Both the position numbers and the translations under genes were made by a program. From Flabesymbios commensalis (lineage: Eukaryota; Annelida; Polychaeta; Terebellida; Flabelligeridae), in assembly GCA_964017125.1 (NCBI GenBank), contig OZ024902.1, positions 55,223,245-55,287,244 of the forward strand: DNA of 64,000 bases. The letters run 5' to 3'. The notes below the pieces were generated by a model. The model had not been told where the DNA came from, did not search any database, and worked only from the letters and a program-made list of their open reading frames with translations. This document shows positions 14,201-26,200 of the stretch, one piece after another; position 1 is the first letter of the stretch; the number at the start of each line of letters is the position of its first letter.

Positions 14201-17200
14201 CATTAAGCCCGCTGTTATGAAAACCTAGACTAGAATAAATTGATATTTTCTTGTATTTATTATAAGCACTTTCTTAGTTTATGTTAATGTTTATTCATGC
14301 AGCCCCAGTACTATTGGGATGCTTATAGTGTTTCATCTTTCCGGCTTATCCACAAATCAATTTAGCCCTCACTGAAAAGTTAACTGACTTTTTTTCTTAT
14401 TTTTTTACAAATAGGACTATGTGTATAAGAAATTCTAAGAATAAAATATTTTGTTCACAGGTTCTTATTTTTTCAATATTGCAGTTTTATTGCTGAGGGT
14501 GGTCAATTCTTGTTAAAACTTATGCATTTTATAGTTCGGGGAACCGAGCCATAAAATACCTTTTCAAAATGGTCACCCAAAGAAGCTTGTGAGCACAATA
14601 CCTTAAAAAAAGATTATTGTGTTAGGTGTGGCCTTTTTCAAATTTGCTTTTATAAAAAGTAATTGATCTAGGATCTCCAGCTTTTAAAGTCATTTTCAGG
14701 GCAATTTGTAAATGCAAAATGGTAGACTATCAGCCATTATTAACTTTGTCATGCCTGATATCTGATAAACCATGCCTGACAGCTAGACCATTACTATAAA
14801 AAATGTACGATTTTAGGGAACCATGCCCTGAAAAATGTCAACTCAATCAAATTCAAAATCGCCGATTATATCTGCCATTATTTTTAATATAGGTATTATT
14901 GAGAAAACTGCCAGATAGCTAGACCATTACTTTAAAACGAAATTTAAAGGGATATGCCCTCAAAAATGTCAATTTTATCAAATTAAAAATGCCCAACTTT
15001 CAACCATCATTGACTTTAACCCTTGCACTGCTGCATAAAATTTGCAGCATGATGTGTGGTTTCCCACTATGTAATATCTGGCACGTTTTTTCTTCAAAAA
15101 AAAATCTATTCGGCGACTATAGTTGCCCACAGCAGGCTGGGCTTGGTTTATTTTGGGTGACTTTAGTCGCCCATAGCAGTGTAAGGATTTTATTATCTGT
15201 AATATACATGGCAAACTGTGCTAGATAAATAAACCATTAATAGATTAATGAAAATTCAGACAAGGATGCACTCGAAAAAATTCTATTATGTGGGTAGGGG
15301 TTGGGGATTATGGTGGCCGGCTGACATCTTGTTTGAAAAAGTGGGCTATTGTAATTAAAGTTTGGTGGCATTGGTGTGGGCATGGCGGCAAGTTTTTCAC
15401 TTATTCTATTGCAATTAAAGTTTGGTGGCATTGGTGTGGGCATGGCGTCAAGTTTTTCACTTATTCTGCTCAAATTTGTTCTGCACGGGGATCTCGTATA
15501 AGTTCAATAATGGCGGCGGGCTCTTATGAAATATTAGAATAACAGTAATGCAGCATAAAGTGAATGTGTTTAACCCTTTAAACGCCGTTGCCGCATATCT
15601 TCGGGTTTTTATTTTTTATTAGCACATTAAGTACCACCTTTTAAGCATGCTAAAGATAAATTGTGACATCAATCGGCAATATTTGAAAACAGGTGACCTC
15701 CATTTTGTCAAATCTGAATTCACTCACTTGAAGTTATGGATCGCATCAGCGAGACACAACTTCAAGTGGGTGAAAATTCAGATTGAATAATTTGGCGGTT
15801 AAGGGTTAAGGAATGTCAATCAAAATACTATTTGTAAGTACCGGTATACACGTTTTGTAAATATACTACTGCTATATTGTTTCGCAAAGGTTCCATCATT
15901 ACCATTTGTCAGTAAAATCGTAGGCCTCTATGGTAATATAATGCATTTAATTTACCCGGAATATTTTGTACAGATAAATTTTTAAAAAAAACAGACACTA
16001 GTTCAGCATACACATTTCATTTGCTTATGTCTGAAAAATTCTTGCAGCTGCCATATAAATTCCTAAAAAAATATAGGCTCTACTCTACTCGGATCTAAAA
16101 AAACCCCTTTCAATTAGAATATGTTTTTATGGTATGCTGTTAATGTTTTTGTGTGATATAAAAAGAAATTATGTATTGTTTCTGCAAACTAATTTGAGGT
16201 AATGATCAAATATATGTATAGATTATAATATTTTTAAATAATTGTATTTCTTATGTTTCTAGGAAAATGTTGACCATGATTTTGATGTCAACAATGAGAT
16301 GGCCAACAAAATGTCCTTGTTTTATGCTCATGCTACACCAATGCTTAGGATGCTGAGCGACACGACACAGAGATTTGTTCTCGAGGTCTGTATACAGTTT
16401 CACTGCTCGGCAGAACTAGGTTTTCTGTCCATTTACGAGAAATCTTTTTACGATATATGGTCGACAATTGAGACCAAGTCAGTAATATTAGAATTATAAA
16501 TTTATTCAACATATATTTACAATATTTTGGCTTTTTGGGAGTTCTCCAGCATCATAAGGGGGGTATATGTTTGATTTGAGTCATGAGGGGCAGTAGAGCC
16601 CTGTCTCATGACTCAAGTTTATCACAGGATGATTCATGATAACCTTTTTCCTGGTAAGGTAACCCTCATCCTGCTGATCACAACTATTGGCGTTTTAAAT
16701 CCGTTTTATTAGTTGATTAATTCACTGTTATTGGGAATGAAATGTGTGTCTGAACATCAAGATTTGCAAATATTTGTGCTCGAATAAAACAAATATGAGT
16801 AATTTTCAGCCACTTGAAGTTGTGGGTCGCGGTAGCAAGACACAACTTCAAGTGGGTGAGAATTTAAATAAATTAACTTAGCAGGATAAGGGTTAACTTA
16901 TTTAAATTTTCAACCACTTGAGGTTGTGTCTCGCTACCGCGATCCACAACCTCAAATGGTTGAAAATTACTAATATTTGCTTATCTTGAGACCAGTCATT
17001 TCATTCCCAATAACAGTGGTTTAATCGTCTAATAAGACGGATTAAAACGGCTATTGATTCAATTTGCAGGCAAAGGGTCAAAGCAGCTTGGTATCGCAAT
17101 CTCAAGTGAACATGTCTGGTTGTGGGCCCACCTGTATGGAGTAGCCGCCATGAAGGGGGGTCAATATGCATGGCAATATTATGATTAGCGGCAGTGGCCG

Positions 17201-20200
17201 ATTTAATCCTTGATGCTGATTTCATTGCTTAGCTCTCCATTGATTTAAACTTTCATCATTTTAACCCTTAGAGCACTGAGCTATTCAATTAAAATTTTCA
17301 GTCGCTTGAAGTTGTGTGATGTAGGTGATCAGTGAAACATAGCCAGTCCCTACGTATATCAGTGTTTTAAAATTAAAGGTATATTTTATTTTCAACAACT
17401 GGTTATCAGGGGTTATACAAGTGTTAATAAAAACACAGAATGTCTACTGTAGTCAACATCAGTGTTCAAGGGTTAACCCTTAGAGCACTGAGCTATTTAA
17501 TTTAAATTTTCAGTCACTTGAAGTTGTGTCTCGCTAACGCGACACACAACTTCAAGTGACTGAAAATTGATGTGATTTGTGAAATTTAAGTCCCAACATA
17601 TAACAGGGTTTTTAGGCCGGGAGCCAGATCTAGCCCTCGTACTCACAAAAGCTAAGAAATTTTCACTGCGATTATAATTTAGCTTGACCATTGGGACATA
17701 GCGAGTTCTGGTTCTTTTTTGCCAAACAGGACACTTTGAGTCCTAGGGCCAATTTTACCATTTTTTAGAAGGACACCAAAATAAAATTGACAGCAATTCG
17801 AAAAATTGTTCAAAATAGTAGTAGTTTTACTTATTTTCACTATTGTTTTATTCATAGCCCTCGGCCATATACACATGTAGGTCACTGAAAAATATTTTTG
17901 CCTAGATTTCATTTTGAATATTTTTTTCAATCCTTTTATCAATACTGGCGCTTAAAAAATACAAACATTATAAAATATGTGTCAAGTTTGGAAATCTGTT
18001 ATTTTTGTTGCGTGCTACTTAGAAGCAAGCTAATTCGCAAAAAGTGTCCCCATTATGTTCCCAGGAGACCGGAAGTTAAAAAGTTAAAAAATCTAGGGCC
18101 AATGTTTTTTTGTAACTACATATTTAAGATACGCGCGTATTATATAAAAGTTACCTCATGCTGTGGATATTTATCATTATATTTATTATGAATATTTTGT
18201 ACATCTCACATTGATGTTTATGTTTATATGTATCTGAAGAAAATATATATAAAATAACACTTTGAATGCTTACAGTGTATATATACTGTGCATATTTAAT
18301 ATTGTATGTAATATAAATATTTAATATTAGTCCCATATTGATGTATGTTTCAATGTTTGATTGAAAACCAAATAATATGTATAATGACACTTTGAATGCC
18401 AAGGCTGAGTTTTTTTTAATAAATCTAAGATAAAGCATAATAAAGCACAATACTTAAGACGTGTATGTTGACCAATGTGGCGTTATCCAGATATCCATAG
18501 ATATTATAATAATAAGCACAGGATAAATATATTATATTTAATAACTGACTGGAAGAACAAGGTAAAATTTAATTGTTTTATACTGTTTGAATGCTTTTGA
18601 ATGATTTTTTGTTTGTAAAATACTATAAATATTCTGGCTATTATTATGATTAGTATACATATTTTATGTTAGTCGCATATTGATGTTTAATTCTTTATGG
18701 AGAACAACAGTAATATATATAAATACGCTTTAAATGCTAAGGCTAGTTAGTTTTATTTTATTATAAGGAACAATGCTTCAGATTTGATATGCTGTATATT
18801 GAGCATTATAGGCGGGCGGCATTTTTAGAACTGACTGGTACCAGAAATGATAAAATATCTGAACGTGTCAGAAGAAGTCCAAGAATTTTAAATAAAAGGG
18901 GATGAAGTGAAGACCTGAAGACTGAAAAAATTCTTGTTGTCCAATAACGAACATAAACATCAACTGATGAGTCTGCGTAAATCAAGTTGTACTATAATAC
19001 CAATGCTTTAGAAGTTGAAAAACAACATATTTCGCCATCTAGAGGGTGGTGAAGCCACATGGTCGTTTTCAGATATTTCAACAATACCAGTATCTGAAAT
19101 AAATCTTAGCTCTACACAGCACAGAAAAAAACTGATTCTGGAATCATCATGCGTACACATTAGATATGTTTAAAAGAGTGGATACACCTCAGAATCAAAA
19201 GGGACTCAATTGTTTCTGTATTACCAAAATGTTTGTTTTTTAATTAAACCAGCTAAGTTGATTGAACAGGTTCTGATAATAACACAAGCAACGTTGAGCA
19301 GCTTTTAACCGCTTGGTGTATTTCACTTGAGCAGGTTCTGTTCTGGTCATTTGCTCTCATGTGAGCTTTAAAACCTTCTACAGTTGATTGAGCAGGTTCT
19401 GCTATCACGGGTAGCTAGGCTGTTTCAACATTTAAAGCGATGGGGTAAAGTTAAACCATACAAAATTCTGCAGAATGCCCCCAATATGTACCTACATTAG
19501 CAAGCTTAGGTGAAGAATGAGATCCTTAATAACATATATTGAATCATTTAACATAATTTTGTTGCATTTTTTATGGTTACATATATATTCTATTAGGCCA
19601 ATGAAATTCGGGAGGTCAAAGTTAGGAATGTATGTAAAAACTTGGCTACCATCAAATCCTCAGCAGCAATAGATTTCTTCAATTATCCACCTTGTCATCC
19701 CACTTTCAAACAAAAATAGCACATTTCCAAGACGCCATTTTAAAAAGATCACATCAATCCTCTTTGAGTGTGCCACTTGCTGCCACACATTATGGATGGG
19801 CCATTGACAACGAGAGTGGATTAAGAAAACACTGTGGTTTCTAGATTACATAATTCTACAGCATTTAGTTGACATTTTAATGCAGCAGGTGTCATCGCCA
19901 GACAATTAAATAGATTATGCAAATATTGCACAGTCTGACGAAGATGATAGTACAGCTGACGAAGGTCATCTGCTCAATTAACTTGCTGGTGACATAGTTT
20001 TCTCATATTACGTTTGTATAATCAAAGCAAATCGACATATATTTCAGATGCACATCTATTATTTAAATTTTGCCTGCATTATGTCTGGACAATATGTCAT
20101 ACACACTAATATCATGTGAGGAAATATTAATTATATGGACATAATACCCCCTCCTTGATGGATATGCCCACTCCACTGTCAGTTTCCGTTATTTTTTGTT

Positions 20201-23200
20201 TTTACAATAATTTTAATTTTCTCATATGCCACTAGGTACTCGTAGGCCTATACACCCATGTTTGTTTCCTTCGGTCCCGGGTTTCGGCGCATACCATTAA
20301 ATGTTAACCTCACCTCGTTCTTCTAGTCACTTATTAAATATAATTTATCTTGTGTTTTTTATTATAATCTGTAGGGATACTCGGTTTGATGACAACATGC
20401 TCAATATGAAATGAAATGAATGGGGTTTTAGGCCACGTTTGTGCACATATGGACTGCTAAATAAGATGACACTGCCCTCTAGACACAGACTTCGAAATTC
20501 GAGCCCTGGCGGTCTGAGGCCGAGCACGCTACCTCTCGGTCACGGAGGCTCTCCACAATATCGAAGCCCTGGTTCTGAGGCCGAGCACTTTACCTCTTAC
20601 GGAGGCTCTCCACAATATTGAATCATTACAAGTGAGCAGGGAAGAAGCATTTTGTTTCTTTAAATCCCAGAGGCTAGAGTGGGGTTTGAACCCGCGATCT
20701 CCGACTTCCAAGCAGGCAGCTTTAACCACGGGGCCACGCCGCCCGCCCATAATGCTCAATATACAACATATTAAATATCAAGCATTGTTCCCTATATTAA
20801 AATGAAACTAAATAGCCTTAGCATTTAAAGTGTATTTATATAAAGTGTATTTATATAATATATAAATACACTTTAAATGCTAAAGATATATATATTATAT
20901 TACTTTTGGTCTCCATAAAGAATTAAACATCAATATGCGGCCAACATAAAATATGTATGCTAATCATAATAAGAGCCAGATTATTTATAGTATATTACAA
21001 AAAAAAATCTGCCCTAGCATTCAAACTATATAAAACAATTAAATTTTACTTATAATATATTTAAACTGTGCTTATTGTTATAATCTTTATGGATATCTGG
21101 ATAACGCCACATTGATCAACATACAAGTCTTGAGCATTGTGCGTTATTATGCATTATTTTAGATTTATTTAAAAAAAACTCAGCCGGTATTGATAAAAGG
21201 GTTGAAAAAAATATTCAAAATGAAATCTGTGCAAAAATGTTTTTCCGTGACCTACATGTGTATATGGCCGAGGGCTATGAATAAAACAATAGTGAAAATA
21301 AGTAAAACTGCTACTATTTTGGGCAATTTTTCGAATTGCTGTCAATTTTATTTTGGAGTCCTTCTAAAAAATGGTAAAATAGGCCCTAGGACTTTAAGCG
21401 TCCTGTTTGGCAAAAAAGAACCAAAACTCGCTATGTCCCAATGGTCAAGCTAAATAAAAATCGCAGTGAAAATTTCTTAGCTTTTGTGAGTACGAGGGCT
21501 AGATCTGGCTCCCGGCCTATTTAGGCTTGAAGGCATATTTTACTTTTAACAACTGCTTGTACAGGTGCTTATAAAAGGAGAGAATGTCTACTGTAGTTGA
21601 CATCAGTGGTCTGAGGGTTAATATGACATCTGTAACAGTTTCACATTATGATTTAACCCTATGGCATTCAGCACATAAAAACGGGCTTCAGTGATGAAAG
21701 GGTTGAAGCACCGAATTAATTTGTCAAAAAACATCGCAATCAATGATGTTTTTGTGGGTGGGGTGAGAGCCCCACTCATTTTATTGTCTTGTTCAGAACA
21801 AAGATTTGGGACAAAAAGTGACGTCACTCCATTCATAAAACCAGCATACAGGAGCATTTCATTCATTATTTGGGCCTTTCCGGGGGTCGCGTCAAATATT
21901 ACTGATACAATACAGAGCAACTTTACACGGTTTCACATCTTACTGTACTGACTTTTGAAATGGTCCCTTATTATCCATAGTAGCCTAGACCCTTGCCATA
22001 TTTGGTTATTTGTGAGAGGCTGGGTGATCATGAATATTAATTAGCCTTGGAGAATGAGGTCAGCACCTCTACAGTCTGACCAAGCTCTGCAGTCTGACTA
22101 CCCCTCTAGGAGCCCACAATCCCAGCAGACGTGAGGCGTTTATCCAATGATGGCCGCTGCTGAAGATGCTGTGCCAACATTTAAACAGCATTGGGTCAAT
22201 CTCTTGTCAACACATCCTCTTGTCAAGGAGCTCACCAGTCACATACCCAGCAACTACGATGCGTTGACCCGATGCTGATACAATGTTAGGCCAATGTCAC
22301 AGACAATAGGCCAACATTAAATCACGTTGCGAGTCTGTTCGATACGTTTTAGCAAGCATGGGACATTAATGCAATGCTGGTTTAATGTTGGCCTACTGCA
22401 TGCGACGCTGGGGAAACTTTAAGCCAGCATTGGTTCAATTTCACTGTCAGCTGGGCCGTAGACTACATTATTATAGGCAACACACCACATGCTCCAAGCA
22501 GTCTCTACTGCCAGACTGCTGTGCATCCCATGTTTAATGTTGGGCCAGCGTTGTAGACGCTGGGCCAGCGTTCACACATTAACACAGGGATAATGTGCTG
22601 TGTTTGCTATGTAATAGCAGACTCAATGTTGATATAGGCCTAATACTGGGCCAGCGTCGCAGACTTTGGACCAACTTTAAGCCAGTATCAAAAGAATTGC
22701 TGGGTTCAAGCGACAGAGGTGATAATCTGATAATATCACAAGAGAAAGTCACTTGCGGGATGACACAAGCATCATGTATTGAACCTTCACATAACAGGGT
22801 TGCCTACATCATGTGGGGCTTATAAGAGGTGATAATAATAGCCTTTGGCCACTAGGGCTATCTGTTTATCGTGAATTTTTAACCCAATCACAATGGGATA
22901 CAATGAAAATGTGGCTACGTCAGACAGCTATCGCAGCCAACTGCATATTAGGCCTATATCCAGGGGCGTATCGAGGGGGGTGCTCAGGGTGCTCCAGCAC
23001 CCCCCTTAATTTCCAGAGTGGTAATTTTCCAACCAATAATTGTACATACAATTAATCTACCATTCTCCGACATGTTGGTTTCAGCCCCCTCCACACCTAA
23101 ATATATACCCCTTCCCATAAAATAAAGGTGTCTGGGATGCATCATTGGCGCCACGGGAAATTGGGATGTATCTATGCGGCGACAATCACTGCCATGTCTA

Positions 23201-26200
23201 TACTGGAAGGAAACTTTCAAGTCCTCGTCATTTAAAAATGAGAAATGGACTATGTAGACTTTTGTTTTCTACTAAACAAATGCTACCATGGCATATCTAG
23301 TTCTTGTAGCAAATTATTGATGAATTTTCAAACGGGAATCTAATAATTTACGTGCAATAATAATCATTTTACGAGCTCGATTCTGTCAGAAGCACTATTT
23401 CCAACAAACTGAGACATGGCGTGAATAATACACTGCAGTATTCAGCTTACTATTATATTGAGAAGTTACTGCCTTTTGAGTTTACACAATAGAATTGTGG
23501 CGCTGAAAGGCCCTATATTGAGCGTGCGGGCGTGAACAATAGGCCTAGTATGTTGAGATTGCTGCTTCCACGATTTCAGTGAGTTACCTACCTTGTATAG
23601 AAAACCAATGAGCATATGCTGGCCCTATCCCATCCAGCTGTGATTGGCGCCATTAACAGATTAAAGACTCAGATTAGACAATGAACTGGGCAAGTGATAG
23701 CCACATCGCCCCTATGTGGCGACAGAAGCAAAATCTTTCCAATGCAAATCTTTAAAATTTGACCATTGAGAGCACCTAAAAGTAGGAATTTGTTGCGACT
23801 GGTCTTCTTTCTCCTGTCCACCCTTTACTAGTGTGAGATTTTTCAAACATCTGATATTTTTTTTTGAAAAGAAGCAGAATAAAATATATTAACTTTGTGT
23901 TAGTCTTGGCCAATAATTGAAACGTTGAGCGAGACTTAAAACAAAGTTATCGAAAATAAATATGCTAAGATTGATGATAATTATCATAGAATACCTTGAA
24001 ACAACGTTGTTCCAAAGTAGATATGCTAAGATTGATAGTAATTATCATAGACTATACCCTACCCTATAATAATTATAACACACCACAAGCACAATACACA
24101 GTAGGCTATGGGGATCGCTTGAAACGGACAACGACTTAGAGTTGGGCGTGATGCTCTCCCAAGCAATTGACGCTGCATAAAATAAAATAATAAGGACTAC
24201 GGGATAAAGATTATTCCTCAATTACCATGAATCATTCACCTAGGTGATGGCGAATTAATTTCTCAAGAGATATCATCTCTGAGACTCAGTCTTGAGAAGA
24301 AGTGGATAAAAAACTGGGTCGCTTTTTCAATTTCCAAAATTTAATTGTTTTAAGGCCTATTTAAAATTGTCGTGCAATATATAGACCTCCAGTATAACCA
24401 CTGACACGAAATAATTCAGATACAGCTGGGACTCAACTGTTTCTTTTTTACCAGAGACTAAATCAATGATACTAATTAAAAATTGGCAGTAAAGTTGTTT
24501 TAAAAATGTGGAACTACAACCAATACTAACAAAAATATCTGATATAGGCCTAGCTGATGATGAACTGGAATATAACATTTGCATTAAAAATATTCTGCCA
24601 TAGGGGAGGGTGGCAAATTAACAAGAGTCAAATAAAAACAAATATCTCAGGAATTTTAAGTGATCATTAGTGAACGTTGTCAGCATTTTAATGGTCCACA
24701 ACTTTTTTCAATGACATGTTATCACATTTTATCACTTTTATTGGATGATTGTTGCAAAATTAGGCCCTACATAATTGCATAATCTGCATTCCACAAACAA
24801 GGTTGCATAAATATTATCACAATGAGGGTGACCTAACATTTGATTAATATTATTGTTGCTCCACCGTCTGCTACGCTGGCCAAACATTAACACAATATTG
24901 GATCGACAGCTGTTTATTTTTATCTAGCTCATTTATTATGCCTAGTAGTTCGCACTCGCTATTAAATGAGCTAATGATCATGTTTATGGGGTTTTTTCTA
25001 ATGAATGCGTCTAATGTAGGCAAAATGTTGTTGATTTTATTAAACCCATTAGGGGCCTACCGGCTTAATATATTTGGCAGAATCGTGAAGCAGACCATAA
25101 AATCATCAAAAAAATCGCTGATTTTATCTTGGCTTCCTAATATGACCATTATGATGTAAACATGTCCATAGACTAGAACTAGATATAGAGACAAAATATA
25201 GAGACAAAATTCCAGATTTCTTATTTCGGACATGCATGTCCAAAATAAGAAATAGTAAAATAAGAAATAGTATACAGGAATTTCGTCTCTATATCTCGCT
25301 CAACTCGTAAATGCACAGCACAAAAATTTAATATACCGATAATTTTACAGTTGTCCGGTAGGTAGACCTACTATCAAAATTGCGTTTTTGACCAATATTT
25401 CTTCGGCTATTTTTCATTTAGCTGAGCTGCAAGTTTTTTTATCTGGCTCAAACTTTGGCTACTAGGCCTGCTTTTTTATCACCCCACTTTATCACCCCAG
25501 ATTATCACCCAGATACCAAAAATAGCCGGAATCTACATGATGGTATAGTATAGTGTATATAATGTCTGTAACGATGACCAAACATTGGCTGAACCAACAT
25601 GATTGGCTGGATGCCTGATTTTTATGATTTGGGGGGGGGGATCGAAAAACTCATTTGACTGGTCTCTTCTCGTTGCCGACGTTTTATAAAACTATACCTC
25701 ACTGCGCAACCTACGAAAAAACAATCGGTCGCAAATGAGGCTGTTATAAGGATATAACCATGAATATTTATAATCCAAGCTGTAGATAACAATCATATTG
25801 TAATGATTTGATTTCATTAATGGTTTTTGTCAGCTAATTTCTGCACACAATGTTCATAAAATACTCTCCTCTGCCTGTAAACTCACTCACTTTGTTGATC
25901 AGCTACACAGAAGGAAAAGTAAAGTAAAGTAAAGCCACATGTATTGTCCCCAAGGCCAATCAAATTCGTGATATTATATTTTCATTATGTTTCGGGTGTC
26001 TGTTTTGTAATTTGGGATGAGCCCTATTGTGTAAACCCTACCCTAACAGTAGGGCCTACTACTATTCGGCTAATTTCAATATTGATCTACTGTGTACAAC
26101 ACTGGCCCGTCATTGAACCAACATTGGCTCAACGCCTCGTCTTTGTATTGAAATGGTTACATAGGCCAATCCCTCAGCCCCAAACACATGAGGCCTTTGG

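Larger units (their letters stand above)
17610..21522. mobile_element. Long-inverted-repeat element (~3.9 kb)
   Basis: The left arm begins GGCCGGGAGCCAGATCTAGC (~17616) and the right arm ends with its complement (~21513). The first ~330 bp of the arms match closely. The left arm then carries ~450 bp absent from the right (about 17947-18404). Matching resumes (CAACATACAAGTC/GACGTGTATGTTG; GCTCAATATACA) to about 18815 and 20745. The ~1.9-kb centre contains SINE sequence but no recognisable transposase. An 87-codon open frame occurs in mirror image in both arms. Possible target duplication TTTTTAGG/TATTTAGG, imperfect. Confidence 0.7.
17473..21621. mobile_element. TTAA MITE, class a, split by a ~3.9-kb insertion
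   Basis: The left part, 17473-~17610, has TTAACCCTTAGAGCACTGA and the shared hairpin (17514-17562). The right part, ~21522-21621, has AATGTCTACTGTAGTTGACA and ends CTGAGGGTTAA. The two parts total ~236 bp, close to the 230 bp of the intact copy at 2661-2890, whose sequence they reconstitute in order. Confidence 0.8.

Noticed and set aside
18816-20400. Transposase remnant in the centre of the long-inverted-repeat element
   Set aside because: Read in all frames by eye; I found no catalytic motif or recognisable domain.
20676-20748. Functional tRNA gene
   Set aside because: It has A- and B-box-like words, but the acceptor stem does not pair and related heads lead into a SINE body.
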